Source of the DNA: Frankia alni
GTDB lineage: Bacteria > Actinomycetota > Actinomycetes > Frankiales > Frankiaceae
DNA length: 41,318 bases
Direction of reading: 5' to 3'
NCBI GenBank assembly: GCA_026225295.1
Contig: JAMFSN010000012.1
Span: forward strand, 1 to 41,318
The notes beneath the pieces were generated by a model that saw nothing but the letters and a program-made list of their open reading frames with translations, was not told the DNA's origin and did not search any database. The translations under genes were made by a program, and so were the position numbers. Shown here in pieces: positions 34,230-41,318 of the stretch (positions are counted from its first letter, which is position 1; every line of letters starts with the position of its first letter).

Positions 34230-34556
34230 ATGAGCCGGCTGTTCGCCCGCTCATTCGATACTCATTGCCGGTCCGACCGGCTTTTGTCGTGGCCAGCTAT
34301 GTGGGGGGTGGGCTTTGTGTATTATTTTGCGAGCGCTGGTGCGTTGACCTCGGTGGCCGGCGCCAGCCGACTGCCAGCCGGCGGTGTGTTCTGGCTGTCC
34401 GCGCGTGCCTTGTTGGACAGCGCCGGCGGCCTGTTCTTTCTGTATCTGCTGACGGCGTGCACGGTGTCATTGGTGGGCCGGGTGATGCGCCGGCGTCGGC
34501 GCCGGGCCGCACCGACCACCGCCCCGGCCGCGGGCGCCGGTGGGGTCCGGACGTGA
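34230..34556 (+). CDS. Small membrane protein of the polysaccharide locus
   Basis: 108 residues with two to three hydrophobic segments (MWGVGFVYYFASAGALTSVA; GGLFFLYLLTACTVSLVG) and a polyarginine stretch RRRRRR after the last, which keeps the C-terminus in the cytoplasm. No family recognised. Its stop overlaps the GTG of the glycosyltransferase fusion (GTGA at 34553-34556), the strongest reason to accept it as a gene. There is no clear ribosome site before ATG 34230; TAGTTT nine bases upstream might be a -10. Confidence 0.62.
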   Translation: MSRLFARSFDTHCRSDRLLSWPAMWGVGFVYYFASAGALTSVAGASRLPAGGVFWLSARALLDSAGGLFFLYLLTACTVSLVGRVMRRRRRRAAPTTAPAAGAGGVRT

Positions 34557-37030
34557 GACGCCCGCACCGCGCCCGGCCCCGGCCCCGGCCCCGGCCGGTG
34601 CCGGCCGACCGACCGGTGCCGCCTGACCGACGGGCGCGGGCCGGACTGTCTACAGCCCCGCTCATCACGGTCGCGCTCACGACGTCGTTCGTCGCGGCGG
34701 CGGCCGTCGGGCCGGCCGCCGGCGCGACGAACGCCGGGCCCGACCCGGCGGCCGCAGCCTCAGCCCGGACCGGGCTGACGGCGTTCCGGGTCGATGTGTC
34801 GCGCTACCCCCGGATCGGCCTGGTGGTGACGATTCCGGCCGGGCCGCACCGGTCCGCCCGCGACTTCACCGTCCGGGCCGGTAACCGGTCGGTGCACCCG
34901 AGCGCCATCTCCCTGACGGGCCGCGACCTGCAGGTCGTCCTCGCGCCGGACACCGGGACGGGCCCCGCGGTCCGGACCGCCGAACAGGCCGCCACCGCGC
35001 GCTTCCTGATCGATCTCCCGCCCGGTGGGGCGACCGGGATCGTCGATCCGAGCGGTCCCCCGCTGCTGACGCCACACCTGGACCGGGATCCGGTCGCGGC
35101 GGAGTACGACCTGACCAGGCTGGGGAGCGCGGCCCGGCCGGCGGCGCAACGACTCACGGAAGCCCTGGCCGGATTTTCGGGGGGACCCACGGCGCGACGC
35201 ACGGTGGTGCTGGTCGCCGGCCGGGACGAGTCCCTGAGCCCGTCCGTCGCCGACCTTCTGCGCCGCCGACTGGTCGCCAGCGGCACGGCTGTCTACCTGC
35301 TCGACCTGTCGCCCCACGGCCTGGCCGGGCTGGCCGCGTTGGCCACCGGGAGCGGCGGCTTCGTTGCCCGGCTCGGTAGCCGGCCGACCGCGAGCACCTT
35401 CGACGCCGCGTTCAGCCAGGTCCTCGGCGACCTCGGGAACCAGTACTACCTGCGGTTCAGCAGCCCGGTAGCGCTACCCGGAGCGGTCGACGTCGCGGTC
35501 CGCACCCCGGCCGGAACCCGGGTCGGCCCGGTTTACCTGCCGGCCACCAACCCGGTCGCGCCCGCGCTGCCGCCCGCGGTCTGGCCCCGCCCCCGCCCGG
35601 TCCGGTGGGATTTACCGCTGGTCGGGCTGTCCATGCTGCTGGTCGTTTTCGGGCTGCTGTACGGGATGGTCATGCTCGTGGCCTCCCGGCGGGAGCCGGG
35701 GTCCCGGCGGATCGCTGGGCCGGGGGGCGCGCATCGCGCGTCAGTTTCCCGCCGTTCGACGGCGACCGCCGTCCCGGCCGGGGCGACACCGCCGGTCAAC
35801 AGTGACGACCCGTTCTTCGTTTTCCTGCTCCCGTGCCTGAACGAAGAGACGGTCATTCTGGCCAGCCTGGAACGGCTCCTGTCGATTCCGGGGGACAACT
35901 TCGTCGTCGTGGCCATCGACGACGGTTCCGACGACGGCACCGCGGCGGTGGTTTCCAGCGTGGTCGGTGACCGGGTCTGGCTGGTGCGGCGCATCGCGCC
36001 CGAGGCCCGGCAGGGAAAGGGCGAGGCGTTGAACGCCGCCGTTCGCACGTTGCTGTCGCAGCCGCGGGTCGCCGACCGGGATCCGGACCGGGTGGTGGTC
36101 GTCGTCGTGGACGCGGACGGGCGGTTGGATCCGCAGGCCGTCGCGGCCGTGACCCCGTACTTCGACGATCCGCGGGTCGGCGCGGTCCAGATCGGCGTCC
36201 GCATCAACAACCGCCAGCACAGCTGGCTGGCCCGGATGCAGGACATGGAATTCGTCATTTACACCGAGGTCTTCCAACGCGGCCGCCGCCACCTGGGCAG
36301 CGTCGGCCTCGGCGGAAACGGCCAGTTCATGCGGCTCTCGGCGCTGCAGTCGCTGGGACCGGCACCGTGGACCCGCAGCCTGACCGACGATCTCGACCTG
36401 GGCGTGCGCTTTCTCACCGCCGGGTGGAGCAACGACTACTGCTCGAGTGTGGCGGTGCACCAGCAGGGCGTGGTTGAGCTCCGCCGGCTGATCCGGCAAC
36501 GCTCGCGCTGGTTCCAGGGCCATCTGCAGTCCTGGAAGCTGATCCCGATCGTGCTGCGCAGCGCGCCCCGCCGGGCCCGCGCCGACCTGCTGTACCACCT
36601 GACGAGCCCGGCTCTCCTGCTGATCGCGTCGCTGCTCTCGATGTCCTTCCTGCTCTCCCTGATCGACAGCGCCTTCGTCGTGGCGACCGGCGGCGACCCG
36701 TTCGGCTGGTGGGTCGTGTCCTCCTACCTGCTGACCTTCGGACCGGCGCTGGCCTTCGGCTACGTGTACTGGACGCGGGAGCGCGCCACCGGAATGCCGC
36801 TGGCCCGGGCCGGGCTGCTGGCCCACTGCTACGTCGGTTACGGCCTGATCTGGTACGCGTCGGGCTGGTGGGCGGTCGGCCGGACCCTGCGCGGCCGCAC
36901 CGGCTGGGCCAAGACCGACCGCGTTGCCGAGGCCACCCCGTCGGCCGCGGTGGACCCGAACGGCCAGGTGGAACCGAACGGGCAGGTGGACCCGGACGGG
37001 CAGGGGGCGGAGCCGGTGGTCAGGCGATGA
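34553..37030 (+). CDS. VWFA-like / processive glycosyltransferase-2 fusion
   Basis: 825-residue membrane protein. Residues 1-60 are an Arg/Pro-rich tail and an export/anchor segment (LITVALTTSFVAAAAVG). Residues 75-330 resemble VWFA-related exported domains (FRVDVSRYPRIGLVVTIPAG; RRTVVLVAGRDESLSPSV; TAVYLLDLSPHG; LGNQYYLRFSSP), but the metal-site DxSxS is absent. A membrane helix (353-376) leads to a GT2 domain (415-660) with IDDGSDD, the DxD motif VVDADG (D520, D522), GGNGQFMR, TDDLDLG (D612-D613) and QRSRW (Q649-W653), the signature of processive beta-glycosyl polymerases such as cellulose, hyaluronan or poly-GlcNAc synthases. Three C-terminal membrane helices (683-775) follow, then a repeat tail. 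It probably polymerises a hexosamine and exports it. Confidence 0.91.
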   Translation: MRRPHRARPRPRPRPVPADRPVPPDRRARAGLSTAPLITVALTTSFVAAAAVGPAAGATNAGPDPAAAASARTGLTAFRVDVSRYPRIGLVVTIPAGPHRSARDFTVRAGNRSVHPSAISLTGRDLQVVLAPDTGTGPAVRTAEQAATARFLIDLPPGGATGIVDPSGPPLLTPHLDRDPVAAEYDLTRLGSAARPAAQRLTEALAGFSGGPTARRTVVLVAGRDESLSPSVADLLRRRLVASGTAVYLLDLSPHGLAGLAALATGSGGFVARLGSRPTASTFDAAFSQVLGDLGNQYYLRFSSPVALPGAVDVAVRTPAGTRVGPVYLPATNPVAPALPPAVWPRPRPVRWDLPLVGLSMLLVVFGLLYGMVMLVASRREPGSRRIAGPGGAHRASVSRRSTATAVPAGATPPVNSDDPFFVFLLPCLNEETVILASLERLLSIPGDNFVVVAIDDGSDDGTAAVVSSVVGDRVWLVRRIAPEARQGKGEALNAAVRTLLSQPRVADRDPDRVVVVVVDADGRLDPQAVAAVTPYFDDPRVGAVQIGVRINNRQHSWLARMQDMEFVIYTEVFQRGRRHLGSVGLGGNGQFMRLSALQSLGPAPWTRSLTDDLDLGVRFLTAGWSNDYCSSVAVHQQGVVELRRLIRQRSRWFQGHLQSWKLIPIVLRSAPRRARADLLYHLTSPALLLIASLLSMSFLLSLIDSAFVVATGGDPFGWWVVSSYLLTFGPALAFGYVYWTRERATGMPLARAGLLAHCYVGYGLIWYASGWWAVGRTLRGRTGWAKTDRVAEATPSAAVDPNGQVEPNGQVDPDGQGAEPVVRR
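36950..37003 (+). repeat. 18-bp in-frame tandem repeat, three copies
   Basis: Copies at 36950, 36968 and 36986 encode VDPNGQ, VEPNGQ and VDPDGQ at the C-terminus of the glycosyltransferase fusion. In-frame repeats of this kind vary in number between strains and here would change only the cytoplasmic tail. Confidence 0.9.
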
Positions 37031-37761
37031 CCGCGCCGGGTGAGTCGCCCCGCCGCGACCGCCGCGCGCGGCGCCACGGGCGCCGAGGGATCGTCGCCGG
37101 CCTGATCGTCGTCGCGGCCCTGGTCGGCACCGGGACAACGGTGGCCGTGGACCGGTACCGGGCCCACGAGCCGTGGCGCGACGGGTCGCGGCACGGCGCG
37201 TGGCGTTCGGCCTTCGCCGGCTACGGCACCATCACCGCGACCGGGTCGGGCGCCGGCCGGGCCATCACGCTGGCCCCGGCCCGGACCGCCAACCGGAACG
37301 AGACCCATGCCGCTCTGGTCACGACGGCCCGGAACTACGGCGACTTCGTCGCCACGGTGCGCGTGCGCACGGTCGCGCAACTGCGACAAGGCGCGGCGGG
37401 CCGCCCCAATCCGTGGGAGGTCGGCTGGGTCACCTGGCACTACACCTCCAACGACCATTTCTACGCGCTGACTCTGGCCCCCATCGGCTGGACGCTGTCC
37501 AAACAGGACCCGAGCCATCGGGGCAGCGAACGGTTTCTCGCCACCGGCACCTCACCCCGGTTTCCGGTCGGTGTCGACCACACCGTCGGAATCGTGCAGA
37601 TCGGTAATCGCATCACGGTCTCGGGCGACGGCCACCCGCTCACCCAGATCACCGACTCCCAAAATCCGTACCTCGTGGGCGCGGTCGGCCTCTACACCGA
37701 GGACGCGAAAGCCCGGTTCGGACCCATCCACCTGAATCCGCTACCCGACCCCCGTCGATAA
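37027..37761 (+). CDS. Membrane-anchored concanavalin/LamG-like protein
   Basis: 244 residues. A basic N-terminus (RRDRRARRHGRRG) and one membrane helix (about 21-40, IVAGLIVVAALVGTGTTVAV) anchor an extracellular beta-sandwich. The pattern (TITATGSGAGRAITLAPA, GDFVATVRVRTVAQL, WEVGWVTWHYTSNDHFYALTLAPIGWTLSKQD, HTVGIVQIGNRITVSGDG, LVGAVGLYTEDAKARFGPIHL) resembles the concanavalin-like DUF1080/LamG group that binds or hydrolyses sugars; no catalytic carboxylates stand out. ATG overlaps the glycosyltransferase stop (ATGA). Likely binds or modifies the polysaccharide as it leaves the synthase. Confidence 0.77.
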   Translation: MTAPGESPRRDRRARRHGRRGIVAGLIVVAALVGTGTTVAVDRYRAHEPWRDGSRHGAWRSAFAGYGTITATGSGAGRAITLAPARTANRNETHAALVTTARNYGDFVATVRVRTVAQLRQGAAGRPNPWEVGWVTWHYTSNDHFYALTLAPIGWTLSKQDPSHRGSERFLATGTSPRFPVGVDHTVGIVQIGNRITVSGDGHPLTQITDSQNPYLVGAVGLYTEDAKARFGPIHLNPLPDPRR

Positions 37762-37804
37762 CCCGTCGGGTCGGGCCTGAGCGCAGAAACGGAGATGAAC
37801 TGCA

Positions 37805-39076
37805 ATGCCCCCTGCAGCAAACCTGATAACGACGGGAAGAGCTCCGAACCGACACATCATGGTCATCTACGGAACTCGCCCCGAGGCGGTCAAGCTCGCC
37901 CCGCTCATACTGGCTCTGCGCGAATCACCGCATTTCGAACCACGGGTGCTGGTCACCGGCCAGCACCGGTCGATGCTCGACCAGGTGAACAAGGTCTTCG
38001 GGATCACCCCCGACTTCGACCTGGACATTCACGAGCCCGGGCAGTCCCTCGCCGACATCACCAGCCGCGCCCTGCACGGGGTGCAGCGGCTCCTCGCCCA
38101 GGAACGGCCCGACGCGGTCCTCGTCCAGGGCGACACGACGTCGGTGTTCACCGCCGCGCTGGCTGCTTTCTACGAACAGATCCCGGTGGTGCACCTGGAA
38201 GCCGGGTTGCGGACCGGAGACCCCTATTCGCCGTTTCCGGAGGAACTCAACCGGCGACTCACGACCCAACTCACCACCCTGCATCTGAGTCCGACCACCA
38301 CGAGCCGGGACAACCTGGTGGCCGAGAACGTGGACCGGCGCGACATCGTCGTCACCGGCAACACGGTCATCGACGCGCTCCTGTGGACGGTCGGCCGCGG
38401 CCTCGACTATGAGGATCCCGCGCTCAGCCGGCTCGACCGGACTGACGCGCCCGTGCTGCTGGTCACCGCCCACCGGCGCGAATCGTGGGGTGAGCCCCTG
38501 CGGGCCGTCGGGCGGGCGCTGGCCTATCTGGCCCGGGCCCATCCCGAGCTGGTGATCGTCTTTCCCGCGCACCGCAACCCGGTCGTGCGCGACGCGATCC
38601 TGCCTGGCCTGCGCCACCAGCCGAACGTCATCGTGACCGAACCGGTCGCCTACGGCGGATTCGCCCGGCTGCTCGAGCGGGCCACCGTCATCCTCACCGA
38701 CAGCGGCGGCATCCAGGAGGAAGGCCCCAGCCTGGGCAAACCGGTGCTGGTCATGCGGGACACCACCGAACGGCCGGAGGCGGTCGAGGCGGGCACGGTC
38801 GCGCTGGTCGGCACGGACGAGACGACCATCGTCACGGCGGTCGAGCGACTGCTGAACGATCCGGTGGCGTACGCCGCGATGGCGAACACGGTCAACCCGT
38901 ACGGCGACGGGGCCGCGGCCCGCCGCTCGGTGGCGGCCCTGGCCCACCATTTCCGGGTCGGCCCGCCCGCCGACGAATTCGACCCTCGGCCGACCGGGCT
39001 TCCCGACCTCCCGCGGCAGACCCGGTCCCGCCCGGCCCCGCGGGTCCCGGTTCCGACCGACCGCCCGCGGCGGTGA
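37805..39076 (+). CDS. wecB: UDP-N-acetylglucosamine 2-epimerase (non-hydrolysing)
   Basis: 423 residues, making UDP-ManNAc from UDP-GlcNAc in the cytoplasm. Family motifs: IYGTRPEAVKLAPL, VTGQHRSMLDQV, VQGDTTSVFTAAL, HLEAGLRTGDPYSPFPEELNRRL, VTGNTVIDALLW, LVTAHRRESWGEP, ILTDSGGIQEEGPSLGKPVLVMRDTTERPEAVEAG; the catalytic acids and the HRRE loop are intact. About 40 extra residues at the C-terminus are Pro/Arg-rich and probably disordered. GGAG nine bases before ATG 37805. In this locus it suggests that ManNAc, or a GlcNAc/ManNAc mixture, is a building block of the polymer. Confidence 0.96.
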   Translation: MPPAANLITTGRAPNRHIMVIYGTRPEAVKLAPLILALRESPHFEPRVLVTGQHRSMLDQVNKVFGITPDFDLDIHEPGQSLADITSRALHGVQRLLAQERPDAVLVQGDTTSVFTAALAAFYEQIPVVHLEAGLRTGDPYSPFPEELNRRLTTQLTTLHLSPTTTSRDNLVAENVDRRDIVVTGNTVIDALLWTVGRGLDYEDPALSRLDRTDAPVLLVTAHRRESWGEPLRAVGRALAYLARAHPELVIVFPAHRNPVVRDAILPGLRHQPNVIVTEPVAYGGFARLLERATVILTDSGGIQEEGPSLGKPVLVMRDTTERPEAVEAGTVALVGTDETTIVTAVERLLNDPVAYAAMANTVNPYGDGAAARRSVAALAHHFRVGPPADEFDPRPTGLPDLPRQTRSRPAPRVPVPTDRPRR

Positions 39077-39132
39077 CCCGGCGGTCCCACCCCGATGTCC
39101 GATCACGATCACGATCAAAGGAGAAGGAAATA

Positions 39133-41031
39133 GTGAGTCGATCCAGTCGGCGGTTCCTCGTGGCGACCGCCGCGGCGACCGCGCTCGTGGTGCCGCTCGT
39201 CGCGGGGGGCGCCCCGGCCTCGGCGGCGTCGAAAAGACACGGTCATCTCGGTCACGGGATCACCGCCGGTCGCGGAACGACCGCGAGACTGCCCGCCCCG
39301 CCCCGACCGCCGAAGGGCCGTCCCACCCAACGGGCCGGCTACGTCCCGCCGACCGCCCTGGTGAAGCCGCCCGGCCCGCGCGCCGGCGCCCACGCAGCCG
39401 CGGCCGCGACCCCGGCGGTGGCCGCTCCGCCGCAGGCCCGGGCCTGGGGGCCGACCAGCACCACGACGACGCTCGTGGTCTACGACAGCACGGGCTCCTG
39501 GGGCTGGCTCGGCGAGCTCTACGCGGTGGCCGGCGGCAACCTGGCCAGCCACTTCGGGCGGATCACGGCCGAGCCGGTCGCCAACTACGTTTCCGGCCAG
39601 GTTGGCGGCTTCACCTCGACGATCTATCTGGGCTCGACATACAACGAGCCCATCCCGACCGCGTTCCTCAACGATGTCCTGACCACCACCCACCCGGTGG
39701 TGTGGGCCGCCGACAACGTGTGGCAGTTGTCGGGGGCCGCCGGCGGCGCGGCCGACACGGCGTTCCAGGCGAAGTACGGCTGGGACCCGTCCACCTCGTA
39801 CTTCGACACGACGGACACCGTGGCGACGGTGAGCTACAAGGGCCAGACCTTCAGCCGGGCCGCCGCCAACGGGGACAACATCCTCGCCCCGCACATCGTC
39901 ACGCCGAGCACGGTGACCTCGCTGGCCCAGGCGAACTGCACCACGACCGCCGGGGCGGCGGTGGCGTGCGCGTCGATCGCCCAGTCCTCGGGGACGAGCT
40001 TTCCCTGGGCGATCCGGTCGTCCAACCTGACGTTCATCGGTGAGGTTCCCTTCTCCTACATCACCGAGTCGGACCGCTACATCATCTTCGCGGACCTGCT
40101 CTACGCGGCCCTGGCCCCGACGGCGACACCCAGCCACCAGGCGCTGGTCCGGCTGGAGGATGTGAATCCCACCTCTGACCCGACGGTGCTGCGGCAATTC
40201 GCCGACTACCTGTCCGGTCAGGGGGTTCCGTTCAGCGTCGGCGTCGTACCTGAGTACACCGACCCGAACGGTACCTACAACAATGGGGTCGCCCAGACGA
40301 TCACGCTGGCCCAGGCACCAGCCGTGGTGGCGGCCCTGACCTACCTGAAGTCCAAGGGCGGCACGCTCATCCAGCACGGGTTCACCCACCAGTTCTCCAC
40401 CGTGGCGAACCCCTACAACGGGGTGAGCGTCGACGACGCCGAGTTCTACCGGGCGCAGTGCGCGACCACCCAGAATCCGCCGTACACCTTCGATGCGCCC
40501 TGCCAGAACACCGACTGGGTCACCTGGACCGGGCCGGTGCCCGGCGATTCCACCGCCTGGGCGACCAACCGGGTCACCACCGGTCGGAATCTGTTCACGG
40601 CGGCGGGGCTGACGGCGCCGACCATCTGGGAGACCCCGCACTACTTCGCCTCCCCCGCCGACTACGCCGGCATCGACAGCGTCTACAGCACCCGGTACGA
40701 GCGGGAACTGTTCGTCGGCGGCCAGCTCAGCGGAGCGGCGTTGAACTACAGCCACACCTTCGGGCAGTTCTTCCCGTACGTCGTGCACGACGTCTACGGG
40801 GAAAAGATCATTCCCGAGAATCTGGGGAACTACGAACCGGCGGTGGCCAACAACAACCCGCCGCGCCTGCCGGCCGACATCATCCACAATGCCCAGGTCA
40901 ATCTCGCGGTTACCCAGGGCGTCGCGAGCTTCTTCTTCCACCCCGACTACCCGCTCGCGCAGCTTCAGCAGATCGTCGCCGGGATCAAGGGGCTCGGCTA
41001 CACCTTCGTCGCGCCAACGTCGGTTAACTGA
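39133..41031 (+). CDS. Secreted DUF2334 polysaccharide-deacetylase-like protein
   Basis: 632 residues. A signal peptide (RRFLVATAAATALVVPLVAGGAPASA) is followed by a Pro/Ala linker to about residue 115. An Ig/Rossmann-like middle (LVVYDSTGSWGWLGELYAV ... ITAEPVANYVSGQVGG ... VVWAADNVWQL) precedes the DUF2334 catalytic region (about 360-630): LVRLEDVNPTSDP, FSVGVVPEYTDP, IQHGFTHQFST with its HxxxH metal motif (HGFTH), TIWETPHYFAS, FFFHPDYPL. DUF2334 proteins belong to the carbohydrate-esterase/deacetylase superfamily. It likely removes acetyl groups from the exported polymer. GTG 39133 with AAAGGAGAAGG just upstream; TGATCACGATCACGATCA-type short repeats lie before it. Confidence 0.87.
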   Translation: MSRSSRRFLVATAAATALVVPLVAGGAPASAASKRHGHLGHGITAGRGTTARLPAPPRPPKGRPTQRAGYVPPTALVKPPGPRAGAHAAAAATPAVAAPPQARAWGPTSTTTTLVVYDSTGSWGWLGELYAVAGGNLASHFGRITAEPVANYVSGQVGGFTSTIYLGSTYNEPIPTAFLNDVLTTTHPVVWAADNVWQLSGAAGGAADTAFQAKYGWDPSTSYFDTTDTVATVSYKGQTFSRAAANGDNILAPHIVTPSTVTSLAQANCTTTAGAAVACASIAQSSGTSFPWAIRSSNLTFIGEVPFSYITESDRYIIFADLLYAALAPTATPSHQALVRLEDVNPTSDPTVLRQFADYLSGQGVPFSVGVVPEYTDPNGTYNNGVAQTITLAQAPAVVAALTYLKSKGGTLIQHGFTHQFSTVANPYNGVSVDDAEFYRAQCATTQNPPYTFDAPCQNTDWVTWTGPVPGDSTAWATNRVTTGRNLFTAAGLTAPTIWETPHYFASPADYAGIDSVYSTRYERELFVGGQLSGAALNYSHTFGQFFPYVVHDVYGEKIIPENLGNYEPAVANNNPPRLPADIIHNAQVNLAVTQGVASFFFHPDYPLAQLQQIVAGIKGLGYTFVAPTSVN

Positions 41032-41072
41032 GCCGATCGGTGAACTGAAGCCGACGGCGGGCTGCGCCGACC

Positions 41073-41113
41073 GGTGGCATCCGCGCCGCGGAAGCGGCGA
41101 CGCGGATGCCACC
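41073..41113 (+). terminator. Long hairpin after the polysaccharide locus
   Basis: GGTGGCATCCGCG (41073-41085) pairs perfectly with CGCGGATGCCACC (41101-41113); with one mismatch the stem extends to 17 positions around a 7-nt loop. It lies 42 nt past the last stop. No T tract follows. Confidence 0.5.
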
Positions 41114-41230
41114 GCCGGCTCCGGCCGCGTCGGCCTGCGCCACACGCCGGACGCGTGAACCGGCGCCGGAAGGTGCGCGGGCACTGACGCCCGACCGCCC
41201 ACCACCGCCAGGCCGGGAAACTGGCCGCAT

Positions 41231-41318
41231 CAACGGAGATCAAGAGCGCATTGACGATGACTACCGCCGCCCAGACCGCGACCGGCATCGTCAACAGCCT
41301 CTCCGACGCCCGCTGACC
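41231..41318. repeat. GTCAGCG-family intergenic repeat, copy at window end
   Basis: Shares CAACGGAGATC (41231-41241), GACGATGAC-like and ACCGCC blocks and the closing CGACGCCCGCTGACC with 6722-6813 (24 of 29 identical over the last block). Probably continues beyond the window. Confidence 0.7.

Overview
The window is very GC-rich, dense, plus- and minus-strand coding DNA of an actinomycete. Supporting this are the furA-katG pair, RNase J, paired GAF-ANTAR regulators, the TerD and AIM24 families, many GTG starts, four-base start/stop overlaps, and several genes that appear leaderless (a TANNNT hexamer 6-8 nt before the start codon). A member of the Frankiales/Cryptosporangiales type is plausible but not provable from the sequence. 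No rRNA, tRNA, CRISPR array, prophage or insertion sequence was seen.

Layout. 1-2.9 kb: katG and its Fur-type regulator on the minus strand. 2.9-3.76 kb: gene-free, with short direct repeats. 3.76-6.7 kb: a secreted cysteine-hydrolase-like protein, an SRPBCC protein, and RNase J behind three 23-bp repeats. 6.7-7.9 kb: gene-free, carrying a degenerate palindromic repeat family that recurs at 13.0-13.55 kb and at the window end. 7.9-13 kb: an orphan branched-chain-amino-acid-type binding lipoprotein, two flavin (LLM) monooxygenases in one operon, and a PLP decarboxylase. 13.6-16.4 kb: an overlapping nitrate/sulfonate/taurine-type ABC importer operon. 16.9-24.2 kb: a redoxin, a double SnoaL protein, a glyoxalase-fold protein, three tandem 92-bp units each encoding a translationally coupled 31-residue peptide, an FAD disulfide-reductase-like enzyme, a short-chain-dehydrogenase remnant, a MOSC/ferredoxin-reductase/ferredoxin fusion, TerD and AIM24.

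24.3-33.1 kb is entirely minus strand: two coupled GAF-ANTAR regulators, a VOC protein with an AraC regulator, a GlsB/YeaQ membrane protein, an Hsp70 with a partner that carries a degenerate J-like segment, a small secreted protein, and an ECF sigma factor coupled to a membrane-anchored Rieske protein. 33.1-34.2 kb is gene-free and holds three perfect inverted repeats and a good sigma-70-type promoter. 34.2-41.0 kb is a plus-strand exopolysaccharide locus: a small membrane protein, a VWFA-like/processive glycosyltransferase-2 fusion, an anchored lectin-like protein, UDP-GlcNAc 2-epimerase and a secreted DUF2334 polysaccharide-deacetylase-like protein.

The most novel-looking items are the chain of coupled micro-ORFs (resembling mycobacterial MIRUs), the VWFA-GT2 exopolysaccharide machine, the sigma/Rieske pair as a possible redox sensor, the Hsp70/RPD-J-like pair, and the GTCAGCG intergenic palindrome family.
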